Below are positions 7,345-15,864 of a stretch of DNA of 49,780 nt, piece by piece. The translations under genes were made by a program, and so were the position numbers. The DNA lies in assembly GCA_031289755.1 (NCBI GenBank), contig JAITOU010000046.1, positions 1 through 49,780 on the forward strand, in the 5' to 3' direction. Every line of letters starts with the position of its first letter. The stretch's first letter is position 1. The notes beneath the pieces were generated by a model, which worked only from the letters and a program-made list of their open reading frames with translations, did not search any database and was not told the origin of the DNA. The DNA comes from Clostridiales bacterium. Its GTDB lineage: Bacteria > Bacillota > Clostridia > Christensenellales > JAISNN01.

Positions 7345-7474
7345 AATTTGCAATGCGCGGCACGGTAAGGTCTGTACCGATGCGGATAATTATCAAGCAT
7401 AGTTAAACCGCAAAAGTATATTTGCTTGCCGTCCGCGAGCGTTATGTACCGAGAATGGATTAGCGGAGGAAGAT

Positions 7475-8302
7475 ATGGAACTTAAAGAAAAGGCTTTTAA
7501 AAGCGTAAGCCGTAAGTCGCATCCCGAAGATACGGTTATAGACATCGGCGGCGTCAAGGTAGGCGGCGATAATTTTACAATTATAGCCGGACCTTGCTCG
7601 GTCGAGTCGGAAGAGCAGATAATAGGTATCGCCGAAAGCGTCAAAAAGTCGGGAGCGGTCATGCTCAGGGGCGGAGCTTTTAAGCCGCGTTCGTCGCCGT
7701 ATGCCTTTCAGGGGCTTAAAGCGCTCGGTATGGATTATCTTATGGAAGCCAAGCGCATAACGGGCTTGCCGATAGTGACGGAGATAATGAATATCCTTCA
7801 TCTCAGTCTTTTTGACGGCGTAGACATCATACAGGTCGGTGCGCGCAATATGCAAAATTTTGAGCTTTTAAAGGAGCTTGGCAAGACCGACAAGCCTATA
7901 CTTTTAAAAAGGGGCTTGGCAAACACCGTGCAAGAGCTTTTGATGAGTGCCGAATATATAATGTCGGAGGGCAATACAAAGGTCATACTGTGCGAAAGGG
8001 GAATAAGAACCTTTGAAGGCGTCACCCGAAATACCCTTGACCTTTCCTGCATACCGATTATCAAGCAGGCGACGCATTTGCCCGTCATAGTAGACCCGAG
8101 CCATGCGACAGGGATAGCCGGACTCGTCGCGCCTATGTCCTACGCGGCTATGGCGGCAGGCGCGGACGGTTTGATTATCGAAGTACACAACGACCCGCCT
8201 AACGCGCTTTGCGACGGCGACCAATCCATCTTGCCGGAAGAGTTTGACGTAGTGACCCGTAAGATAAAAAAAATGGCTTCGCTCTTTGACAAAAGGGTTT
8301 AG
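7475..8302 (+). CDS. aroF: 3-deoxy-7-phosphoheptulonate (DAHP) synthase, type I-beta
   Basis: This enzyme condenses PEP and erythrose-4-phosphate, the first step of the shikimate pathway. The 275 residues form the KDO8PS/DAHPS barrel, with IAGPCSVESEEQ, RGGAFKPRSSPYAFQG, QVGARNMQNFELLKE, LLKRGLANTVQE, CERGIRTFE and VDPSHATG, plus a C-terminal EVHNDP metal/substrate segment. The N-terminal ferredoxin-like or chorismate-mutase regulatory domain found on many I-beta enzymes is missing; only about 30 residues precede the barrel. Feedback by such a domain is therefore unlikely, which fits control by the upstream attenuator. GGAGG at 7465-7469 supports the start. It is the first enzyme gene of the operon. 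Confidence 0.96.
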   Translation: MELKEKAFKSVSRKSHPEDTVIDIGGVKVGGDNFTIIAGPCSVESEEQIIGIAESVKKSGAVMLRGGAFKPRSSPYAFQGLKALGMDYLMEAKRITGLPIVTEIMNILHLSLFDGVDIIQVGARNMQNFELLKELGKTDKPILLKRGLANTVQELLMSAEYIMSEGNTKVILCERGIRTFEGVTRNTLDLSCIPIIKQATHLPVIVDPSHATGIAGLVAPMSYAAMAAGADGLIIEVHNDPPNALCDGDQSILPEEFDVVTRKIKKMASLFDKRV

Positions 8303-8332
8303 AAATGCCGCAAAAAAGAGATAAAGGTTTTT

Positions 8333-9379
8333 ATGGAAAAGATAAGAGTTAATGCCGGAGCGGGCTACGACGTATTGATAGCCCCCGAACTGTTAAGGGA
8401 ATGCGGACGGCTTGTAAAAGAAATATTGCCCGGTGCAAAAAAGCTTGCGGTCGTCTGCGACGACACGGTGGACGGATTATATTCCGAAAGGGTAATGCGT
8501 TCGCTCGAAGGAGCGGGACTTCATGCGGTAAAGTATGTTTTTCCGCACGGCGAAGCTCACAAAAACAGCGTTTCGTATGTTAAATTATTGGAATTTTTGA
8601 GCGCGGAAAGATTGTCGAGAACCGACGCGGCGATAGCCTTGGGCGGCGGCGTGACGGGCGACTTGACGGGCTTTGCCGCCGCTACCTATCTAAGGGGAAT
8701 AAGCTTTTTTCAAGCTCCGACGACCTTGCTTGCAGCGGTGGATTCGTCGGTCGGGGGCAAGACGGGCATCAATTTGCCGCAAGGCAAAAACCTTGCGGGC
8801 TGCTTTCATCAGCCGTCGGCGGTTATATGCGATACGGATACCTTAAAGACCCTGCCGCCCGATGTTATGGCGGACGGAATGGGAGAGGTCGTCAAGCACG
8901 CGGTCTTGGACGGCGGAGAGCTATTAGCCGAGCTAAACCGAAGCGGTGAGAGAAATTGGGAAAAAATCATCGCGCTCAACGTTAGGATAAAGAGCGCGAT
9001 AGTCGAACGGGACGAGAGAGAAGAGAATATCAGAAAATTTCTCAATCTCGGACATACGGTCGGACACGCGATAGAAAAGCTTTCGGGCTACTCGGTAAGT
9101 CACGGCAAATGCGTCGCCGCAGGCGTTGCATATATAGCGGAGCTGTCGCTCAAAAAGGGCTTCCTAAATGCCGCCGCTTACGGCGGAATAATCAATCTGC
9201 TCAAACAAGAAGGCTTTAAAACGGCTTGTCCTTACAACGCGAAGGAGCTGTCAAAGATCATTTTGAGCGATAAAAAAATCGGCTCGGGAAGACTGACCTT
9301 TGTGATGATGAGAGATATAGGCGATTGCTTTTTGCACGGTATAGAAACGGATAAAATCGAAGAATTTTTGCGGACTTAA
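8333..9379 (+). CDS. aroB: 3-dehydroquinate synthase
   Basis: AroB cyclises DAHP to 3-dehydroquinate using NAD+ and a divalent metal. The 348-residue protein is of normal length. It has the GGGVTGDLTGFAAATYLRG nucleotide/substrate segment, PTTLLAAVDSSVGGKTGIN, the GEVVKHAVL metal-ligand region, and the two His-containing motifs NLGHTVGHAIE and SHGKCVAAG. An AAAGG motif precedes the ATG. The gap from aroF is only 30 bases, so the two share a transcript. Confidence 0.97.
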   Translation: MEKIRVNAGAGYDVLIAPELLRECGRLVKEILPGAKKLAVVCDDTVDGLYSERVMRSLEGAGLHAVKYVFPHGEAHKNSVSYVKLLEFLSAERLSRTDAAIALGGGVTGDLTGFAAATYLRGISFFQAPTTLLAAVDSSVGGKTGINLPQGKNLAGCFHQPSAVICDTDTLKTLPPDVMADGMGEVVKHAVLDGGELLAELNRSGERNWEKIIALNVRIKSAIVERDEREENIRKFLNLGHTVGHAIEKLSGYSVSHGKCVAAGVAYIAELSLKKGFLNAAAYGGIINLLKQEGFKTACPYNAKELSKIILSDKKIGSGRLTFVMMRDIGDCFLHGIETDKIEEFLRT

Positions 9380-9398
9380 CGCAAAGGGGAGTACGGTC

Positions 9399-10664
9399 AT
9401 GACCGTTACGCTAAAAAGACAATATTTACATGGAGAAATAGACGTCATTACGTCTAAGTCGGCGGCACACCGAATAATGATATGCGCCGCCGCCGCATCG
9501 CGTTCCGTCAAAATCTTCGGCTTGAATAATTCGGCGGACGTGGACGCGACGCGGCGTTGTCTGACCGCGCTCGGCGCACGCTTTAAGGATACCGCAGACG
9601 GCGGCTGCATAACCGAGCCTATCGCGTTGTCCGAAACAAAAAATAACGGCGAAAGCGTGATTTTGAATTGCGGAGAGAGCGGCTCGACTCTCAGGTTTTT
9701 GCTTCCCTTTGTAAGCGCGCTCGGCGTTACCGCCGAATTTCATACGGAAGGACGTCTGTCCGAAAGACCGACCGACGAGCTTATCCGCTTGTTGACTTTG
9801 CACGGCGCGGATATATCCAAAGACGGCGCGGTCATCAAGTCAAGGGGCGCATTGCGCGCCGGAGAATACACGGTGTCGGGCAAGGTCAGCTCTCAATTCA
9901 CCTCGGGACTTTTGATGGCTCTGCCCCTTGTCAAGGGCAAAAGCGCGATTATCCAAGACGGCGCAATGGCTTCTAAGGGCTACATAGATATCACTCTCGG
10001 CGTATTAAAAAAATTCGGAGCTGACATAACGTCCGACGGCGGCGTTTATCATATAGACGGCGGCAAGGTCTATTGCGCGCCGGAGAGTATAACGGTAGAA
10101 GGCGATTGGTCTAACGCGGCTTTTTTTGTCGTCGCCGGAGCGGCGGCAGGGGATATAACCATTAACGGACTCGACACGGAGTCAAAGCAGCCCGACAAAG
10201 AAATCCTGACTCTCATCAGGCGTATGGGCGGCGACATAAGCGTCGTTGACGGACGGGTAAGGGTCGGGAAATCGCGGCTTAAAGGAATAGAAATAGACGC
10301 CGAGAACATACCCGATATCGTTCCCGTATTGAGCGTGGCGGCAGGAACGGCGCGGGGAAGAACGGTCATTTACAATGCCGGACGTCTGCGGCTCAAAGAA
10401 AGCGACCGCTTAGAAACCGTCGCGGCAATGCTCAACAAATGCGGCGGACGCGCCGCAATCGACGGCGACAAGCTGATAATAGACGGCGTAGATTCTTATC
10501 GCGGCGCGGTCGTAGACAGCTTTAACGACCACAGAATAGCCATGTCGGCGGCGGTCTTGTCGCTGAGTGCGCAAACGCCCGTGACAATCACAAACGCCGA
10601 AGCCGTCAACAAATCTTATCCCGATTTTTTTGAAAAATTTAAGGGATTATACGGGCAAGATTAA
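9399..10664 (+). CDS. aroA: 3-phosphoshikimate 1-carboxyvinyltransferase (EPSP synthase)
   Basis: EPSP synthase joins PEP to shikimate-3-phosphate. The 421-residue protein shows the TSKSAAHRIMI start of the first domain, GESGSTLRFLLPF, the SGKVSSQFTSGLLMALPL segment, GDWSNAAFF, the LKESDRLE motif and a C-terminal FNDHRIAMSAAV motif, all expected for a complete enzyme. Nineteen bases separate it from aroB, with an AAAGGGGAG ribosome-binding site. The C-terminal end lies 70 bases before the aroC start. Confidence 0.97.
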   Translation: MTVTLKRQYLHGEIDVITSKSAAHRIMICAAAASRSVKIFGLNNSADVDATRRCLTALGARFKDTADGGCITEPIALSETKNNGESVILNCGESGSTLRFLLPFVSALGVTAEFHTEGRLSERPTDELIRLLTLHGADISKDGAVIKSRGALRAGEYTVSGKVSSQFTSGLLMALPLVKGKSAIIQDGAMASKGYIDITLGVLKKFGADITSDGGVYHIDGGKVYCAPESITVEGDWSNAAFFVVAGAAAGDITINGLDTESKQPDKEILTLIRRMGGDISVVDGRVRVGKSRLKGIEIDAENIPDIVPVLSVAAGTARGRTVIYNAGRLRLKESDRLETVAAMLNKCGGRAAIDGDKLIIDGVDSYRGAVVDSFNDHRIAMSAAVLSLSAQTPVTITNAEAVNKSYPDFFEKFKGLYGQD

Positions 10665-10734
10665 AGTAGAGAAGAGAACGGCGAGTAAAATAAAAAAGAG
10701 CGGAATATTTTTTAAAAACAATACGGAGGACATC

Positions 10735-11823
10735 ATGTCTTATATAAACGGAAAAAAATTTATAGTGGATATTTTCGGCGAATCTCATTCGGGCGCGATA
10801 GGGGTAGTCATCAACGGCATACCGCCCGGCGTGCCTGTCGATATCGGCGACATCAATGCTTTCTTGGCGCGCCGCCGTCCGAACGGGGGCGTACATTCGA
10901 CGACGCGCCGTGAAAGCGATACGGCAGAGATGTTATCGGGATGCTTAAACGGCGTTGCCACAGGCGCGCCCTTGGCGGTCATCATAAGGAACGCCGACGT
11001 AAGGTCTGCGGATTATGAAAACATAAAAAGAGCCTTCCGTCCTTCTCATTCCGATTATGCGGCGTATGTAAAATACGGCGGCTATAACGATTACAGGGGC
11101 GGCGGACAGTTTTCGGGCAGACTCACCGCTCCGCTCTGCATAGCCGGCAGTATAGCATTAAAGCTTTTGAAGGAGCGCGGCATAAAGGTGACCGCTTATA
11201 TATCTTCGGTCGGGCAAGTCAAGGCTAAGTCGTATGCCGATTATGCGGACATAGAAAAGCTGCTTACGGAGCAAAAAATCGAAGAAATAAAATCATCTCT
11301 TTATCCTTTGCTTGACAAATCCGCCGAAGAAGCTATAATAGAAGAGATAGCTTCGGCGGCGAGAGAAGGCGATTCGGTCGGCGGCGTGATAGAATGCGCG
11401 GTTACGGGGCTTTTACCCGGAATAGGCGAGCCGCTCTACGACAGTCTCGAAGGGCTTATCGCCAAAACGGTTTTTGCCGTTCCGTCAGTCAAGGGTGTGG
11501 AGTTCGGCGACGGCTTCGGGATTACGTCCAAGCGCGGAAGCGAAGCCAACGACCCGATGTATTATGACGGCGAAAGGGTACGGACGTACAAAAACAGCAA
11601 CGGCGGTATAACCGGCGGTATCTCCAACGGTATGCCGTTGACCTTCCGTGCGGCATTTAAGCCCGTGTCGTCGATATCAAAGGAGCAAGACACGGTAGAC
11701 GCGGACAAGAAGAAAAATGTCAAAATCATTATAGACGGACGGCACGATGCCTGTATTCTTCCGAGAGCAGTACCCGTCGTCGAAGCGGCGGCGGCTTGCG
11801 TATTGTTAGACTTGATATTATAG
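10735..11823 (+). CDS. aroC: Chorismate synthase
   Basis: Chorismate synthase makes chorismate from EPSP with reduced FMN. The 362 residues include the N-terminal FGESHSGAIGVVINGIPPG motif, RRRPNGGVHSTTRRESDTAE, FRPSHSDYAA followed by a GGGQFSGRLTA segment, SKRGSEANDPM, and a C-terminal IDGRHDACILPRAVPVVEA. The frame is open back to 10630, but that stretch overlaps aroA and lacks family similarity. GGAGG at 10725-10729 and the conserved start place initiation at 10735. The Ile-Asp-Gly-Arg-His-Asp motif near the C-terminus is the usual chorismate synthase signature. Confidence 0.97.
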   Translation: MSYINGKKFIVDIFGESHSGAIGVVINGIPPGVPVDIGDINAFLARRRPNGGVHSTTRRESDTAEMLSGCLNGVATGAPLAVIIRNADVRSADYENIKRAFRPSHSDYAAYVKYGGYNDYRGGGQFSGRLTAPLCIAGSIALKLLKERGIKVTAYISSVGQVKAKSYADYADIEKLLTEQKIEEIKSSLYPLLDKSAEEAIIEEIASAAREGDSVGGVIECAVTGLLPGIGEPLYDSLEGLIAKTVFAVPSVKGVEFGDGFGITSKRGSEANDPMYYDGERVRTYKNSNGGITGGISNGMPLTFRAAFKPVSSISKEQDTVDADKKKNVKIIIDGRHDACILPRAVPVVEAAAACVLLDLIL

Positions 11824-11883
11824 CAAAAAAAATAAAAATTCAAAATAAATACCAAAAATAAAATGCGGTTAAGGGAGCGGATT

Positions 11884-13047
11884 ATGAGTATAGATGATTT
11901 GAGAAACAGAATCAACGCTTTGGACGAAAATATTGCTTCGGATTATGCGGAGCGCATAAGACTCGTCAAAGAAATAGGCGGACTTAAAAAAGCCGGCGGA
12001 ATGGACATTTTGAATATCGAGAGAGAAAACCAGATAGTCGAAAGACTTACGGCAGGCAAGGACGCAAAAACCTCCGCCTATATACGCGAGCTGTATGCGG
12101 CGGTCTTTGAAACGAGCCGCAAAATACAGTACGAGTACAGAACGCTTTCGATTTTTGACGAGTTAGACAAGATGATTTCTTCTGATTTGCCTGCTTTTCC
12201 AAAAAAATTAAAGACGGCTTGTCAGGGCGCAAAGGGCGCGTTTTCTTATATCGCCGCCAACAAGATTTTTAAAGACCCCGACGTCACTTTTTATAATACC
12301 TTCGAGGAGGTCTTTAAGGCGGTGGACAGCGGACAATGCGAAACGGGCGTTTTGCCTATCGAAAACAGCACGGCAGGCTCGGTAAACGAGATATACGACC
12401 TTATGAGAAAATACAAGCTTTACATAATCAGAAGCGCAAAGATAAAGGTCGAACACAATCTCATCGCCGCCAAGGGCGTCAAGCTCGGCGACATCAAGGA
12501 AGTCTATTCCAACGAGCAGGCGATAGCCCAATGCGGAAATTTTATAAAAGAAAACGGTATCAAGGCAATCTTTACCGAAAACACGGCGAAGTCCGTCCTT
12601 TATGTCAAGGAATCCGGCAAAAGAGATATCGCGGCAATCGCTTCCAAGTCTTGCGCGCCGCTTTACGGCATGGATATTGTCAGAGCCAATATACAAAACA
12701 ACGACAATAATTACACGAGATTTATATGCGTGACCAAGAAGCTTTGCGTATTTAGCGGAGCGGACAAGGTGAGCATTATGGTATCGCTTCCGCATACAAA
12801 CGGCAGCCTGCTCAATTTTCTCAAAAAATTTGCGTCGTTTAATATGACAAAATTAGAAAGCCGTCCCGTGCCGGAAACGGACTTTGAATTTATGTTCTAT
12901 TTTGATTTTGAAGCCAATCTCAAAAACACGGGGCTTTTGGGGCTTTTAAAGGAGCTTTCCAACAGCGCATACAACATAACCTTTATCGGCAATTACGGAG
13001 AAATATCCGATTTGCCCGACGATAAGACAATAAATGACTTATTTTGA
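11884..13047 (+). CDS. pheA: Chorismate mutase-prephenate dehydratase (P-protein)
   Basis: This bifunctional enzyme converts chorismate to prephenate and then phenylpyruvate, committing flux to phenylalanine. From the ATG at 11884 (GGGAG at 11873-11877) it has 387 residues. The AroQ helical mutase domain covers about 1-90 (LRNRINALDENIA, RIRLVKEIGGLKK). The prephenate dehydratase domain covers about 105-285, with GVLPIENSTAGSVNEIYDLM and the NYTRFI motif. An ACT domain follows, with HTNGSLLNFLKKF and the Phe-binding LESRP motif. The ACT domain implies feedback by phenylalanine. No prephenate dehydrogenase (tyrA) lies in this window. Confidence 0.95.
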   Translation: MSIDDLRNRINALDENIASDYAERIRLVKEIGGLKKAGGMDILNIERENQIVERLTAGKDAKTSAYIRELYAAVFETSRKIQYEYRTLSIFDELDKMISSDLPAFPKKLKTACQGAKGAFSYIAANKIFKDPDVTFYNTFEEVFKAVDSGQCETGVLPIENSTAGSVNEIYDLMRKYKLYIIRSAKIKVEHNLIAAKGVKLGDIKEVYSNEQAIAQCGNFIKENGIKAIFTENTAKSVLYVKESGKRDIAAIASKSCAPLYGMDIVRANIQNNDNNYTRFICVTKKLCVFSGADKVSIMVSLPHTNGSLLNFLKKFASFNMTKLESRPVPETDFEFMFYFDFEANLKNTGLLGLLKELSNSAYNITFIGNYGEISDLPDDKTINDLF

Positions 13048-13077
13048 AACGAGAATTTTGGTTCTTTTAACGTCTGT

Positions 13078-13104
13078 TTGCGTTAATTTTTCCTTGTGTA
13101 TAAT
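13078..13104 (+). promoter_or_regulatory. Possible internal promoter before aroE-aroK
   Basis: TTGCGT (13078-13083) and a perfect TATAAT (13099-13104) have a short 15-base spacer. The -10 lies inside an inverted repeat GTGTA/TACAC (13096-13113). A hairpin CGTCAA/TTGACG (13116-13134) follows. The 152-base gap is long for this operon, so an internal promoter or processing site is plausible. Confidence 0.45.
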
Positions 13105-13199
13105 TAAATACACGTCGTCAAAATTGCCTTGACGGACGCTAAAATCACCTAAAATTCCATTAAAACAACTAAGTACGATAAAAAACTACGGAGAAAAAA

Positions 13200-14429
13200 A
13201 TGCGTTTGTGTCTGATAGGAGCTTCATTGAAGCACAGCTATTCGCCGGCTATACACGGACTTATAGCGGCGGACGCGTATGAATACGGATTAAAGGAATT
13301 AAAGCCGGAGCAGCTCGGAGCTTTTGTACAAAGCGCCGAGTACGACGGCTTTAATGTCACTATACCTTACAAAAAAGACGTGATGAAATATCTGTCCGCG
13401 CTCGACAAAAGCGCGGAGCTTTGCGGTGCGGTCAATACAGTCGTACGGCGCGGAGAGCGGCTCATAGGCTTCAATACCGATTTTGACGGTTTTAAATATC
13501 TACTCAAAGACAACGGTATCGCGGTGCGTGACAAACGGGCGGTCATACTCGGCACGGGCGGAACGTCCGCGACGGTTATAGCGGTTTTGACCGCACTCGG
13601 CGCACGGAGCATAACGACGGTATCGCGGAGCGGAAACGTCGATTACGGTAACTATGCCGCGCATTGCGCCGACGCGGACATACTCGTCAACACCTCTCCC
13701 GTCGGTATGTATCCAAAAAACGGCGAGTGCCTTGTCGATTTGGCTTGCTTTGAGAATCTGTCCGCCGTAGTGGACGTCATATACAATCCGCTCATTACAA
13801 GGCTCGGCTTCGCGGCAATCATGCGCGGAATCAAGTATTGCAACGGCTTGGCTATGCTCGTCGCGCAGGCAAAGTATGCGAGCGACATATTTCTCGGACA
13901 AAGCGGCGACGACGGCGTGATAGAGCGTGCAAAAAACGCGATAGAAAAAGAAACGAGAAACATAGTACTCGTAGGTATGCCCGGTTCGGGCAAGACCTCG
14001 ATAGGACGTCTTGTTGCAGAGAAGCTCGGCAGAGAATTTGTCGATACCGACGCCGAAGTGGAAAGGCAAGAGGGGATAAGGATATCGGAGATATTTGAAA
14101 AAAACGGCGAAGAATATTTTCGCGCAAAGGAAAGCTCGGCTGCCGAAAACGCCGGCAAAAAAAACGGCGCGGTCATATCCACCGGCGGCGGAATACTCCT
14201 TGACAGAGAAAATTTTTATCGGCTAAAACAAAACGGACTGATAATATACGTCAAGCGCGGACTCAATCTCCTTGCGTCGTCCGGCAGACCGCTTTCTCTT
14301 AAATGCAAGCCGGAAGAATTATTTGCGGCGCGGCGGCATTTGTACGAAGAATACTCCGACGTTTGTATCGAAAACGACGGCAGCCTAAAAGCCGCCGCCG
14401 AAAAAATATATTCCGCGATAAACAAATAA
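13200..14429 (+). CDS. aroE: Shikimate dehydrogenase-shikimate kinase fusion
   Basis: Two consecutive shikimate-pathway enzymes are fused in 409 residues. Residues 1 to about 250 form shikimate dehydrogenase (AroE): GASLKHSYSPAIHG for shikimate binding, catalytic Lys58 in NVTIPYKK, Asp94 in NTDFDGF, the NADP-binding GTGGTSATVIA, and NTSPVGM. Residues from about 253 form shikimate kinase (AroK): Walker A GMPGSGKTS at 259-267, FVDTDAEVE, STGGGILL and the substrate-binding SSGRPL. Each half is complete. The fusion would reduce 3-dehydroshikimate and phosphorylate shikimate in one polypeptide. It is the last gene of the cluster. No 3-dehydroquinate dehydratase gene (aroD/aroQ) is present in the window. 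Confidence 0.95.
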   Translation: MRLCLIGASLKHSYSPAIHGLIAADAYEYGLKELKPEQLGAFVQSAEYDGFNVTIPYKKDVMKYLSALDKSAELCGAVNTVVRRGERLIGFNTDFDGFKYLLKDNGIAVRDKRAVILGTGGTSATVIAVLTALGARSITTVSRSGNVDYGNYAAHCADADILVNTSPVGMYPKNGECLVDLACFENLSAVVDVIYNPLITRLGFAAIMRGIKYCNGLAMLVAQAKYASDIFLGQSGDDGVIERAKNAIEKETRNIVLVGMPGSGKTSIGRLVAEKLGREFVDTDAEVERQEGIRISEIFEKNGEEYFRAKESSAAENAGKKNGAVISTGGGILLDRENFYRLKQNGLIIYVKRGLNLLASSGRPLSLKCKPEELFAARRHLYEEYSDVCIENDGSLKAAAEKIYSAINK

Positions 14430-14480
14430 AATGATAGCGTTGCCCTACGGTAGAATAATTTCTCTTTTTATGTTTATTTC

Positions 14481-14509
14481 TTGTATTTTTCGCTTATTTA
14501 TGTTACAAT
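14481..14509 (+). promoter_or_regulatory. Promoter of the membrane-protein pair
   Basis: TTGTAT (14481-14486) and TACAAT (14504-14509) are separated by 17 bases, 60 bases before the ATG at 14571. They lie after the aroE-aroK stop, so the two following genes form a separate unit. Confidence 0.65.
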
Positions 14510-14570
14510 AGGACAATAATAAACGGAGAGAATAATTTTTTAATAATATTGGTAGGAGCGGTGTACGGTT

Positions 14571-15836
14571 ATGAAATCTGTCAGTGAATTTTTTAAAGTC
14601 AAAAAAAGCAATTTTATAATGTTTTCTTTTGCTTTTTTGTTTGTGGTTTTGTTCTTTTCTATGCTTGTCAATTATATGACGTCGGGCTTACCGGAGTTGA
14701 GAGTCTTCGTCATCGTAATCAAGTCTGTTCTTGCGGCATTGGTGGCGGGGATAGTCGTCTTTTATCAGTGGGCGAGAATGAGCAGCTATATACACGATAA
14801 GTCCTTTATCGTTTTGTTGGATATGTTTGCGGCGGTCGACCTGATGCTCATTTTTTACAACAACAACGTCGACGTCTTTAATATCATTATTACTCTCTAT
14901 CTCGTCGTCGGTCTGTCGGCTATCATTTGGATAATCTTCGGTCTGTTAAAAAAGAAAAAAGAGAAATACAATCTGTATTCTTATATGAGCGAATTTTATT
15001 CCTTTATGAACGAAATCAAAGTCACGCTCGTCATAATGGCGGCGGTCATTTTGACGCAGAGTATCATCGCGGCATTTTCAAGATTTGAAAATTCAAGCCT
15101 TGTCCCCGCATATATGTTTTTTGCGACGGCAACGCTCGTGCTTCAACTGACCCAGATAATGATTGTCGAAAAAAACTTATTTTTCAAAATAGCCGCCGTC
15201 GTCATGTTTTTGAGCGGACTTGTCTACGGATTTTCGTTAGTTCCGTTCTTTGGTATCACGTTTAGCAGTACGGCATTCGTCGTTACGGCTATTGTCTTCG
15301 GGCTGTCGGTCATAATACTCGGCGGCGGCAATCTCTACAAGAGCGGCAAGGCAAACAAAGACCCGAAAGCAAAAATCTTTATCAAAGATACCGTCTTGGC
15401 TTTGGCGGGCTTTGTCATGGCTATACTTTTTATCAACGGCATTACCGAAATTCCCCAAAACGTCATAAATATCCTTTATGCCGTTTCGTTAGTCCTGGCG
15501 TTAGCCCTTCTCGTCTATATGCTGCTGACCTACAAATACGAAAAAATCATCACAGACCCGTCTTATGTGGAGAGCTTAAAGCAAAAGAAAGCTAAAAAAT
15601 CCAAAAAATCCGAAGCCGTCACGGCGGCTCAGCCTGCGGACGTTTCGCCGGCTGACGACAAGCAAAGCATAGCTATTCAAGGCGCGGAGAAGGTAGGGAA
15701 CGAAGCGGAAACGGAAGAATCCGCCGCCGCAACCGAAGCCGTAGACGAGCTTACCGCAAACGACGCTCTGACTGCGGACGCGGACGGCGAAAACGCCGTG
15801 ACCGACGCCGAAACCGAAATCGCAACCGAAGAATAA
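14571..15836 (+). CDS. Unassigned polytopic membrane protein with acidic C-terminal tail
   Basis: I do not recognise a family. The 421-residue product has about ten hydrophobic segments between residues 15 and 320, with short basic loops such as LKKKKEKYN. A lysine-rich linker (KQKKAKKSKKS, about 340) follows, then a roughly 75-residue tail rich in Glu, Asp, Ala and Thr that is probably disordered and cytoplasmic. It starts after a GGAG ribosome-binding site. The next gene, 28 bases downstream, also encodes a polytopic protein with a soluble C-terminal tail, so the two probably work together. Nothing in the sequence shows a catalytic motif. Confidence 0.75.
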   Translation: MKSVSEFFKVKKSNFIMFSFAFLFVVLFFSMLVNYMTSGLPELRVFVIVIKSVLAALVAGIVVFYQWARMSSYIHDKSFIVLLDMFAAVDLMLIFYNNNVDVFNIIITLYLVVGLSAIIWIIFGLLKKKKEKYNLYSYMSEFYSFMNEIKVTLVIMAAVILTQSIIAAFSRFENSSLVPAYMFFATATLVLQLTQIMIVEKNLFFKIAAVVMFLSGLVYGFSLVPFFGITFSSTAFVVTAIVFGLSVIILGGGNLYKSGKANKDPKAKIFIKDTVLALAGFVMAILFINGITEIPQNVINILYAVSLVLALALLVYMLLTYKYEKIITDPSYVESLKQKKAKKSKKSEAVTAAQPADVSPADDKQSIAIQGAEKVGNEAETEESAAATEAVDELTANDALTADADGENAVTDAETEIATEE

Positions 15837-15864
15837 ATTTATTTTATAACGGAATAGGAAAAGA

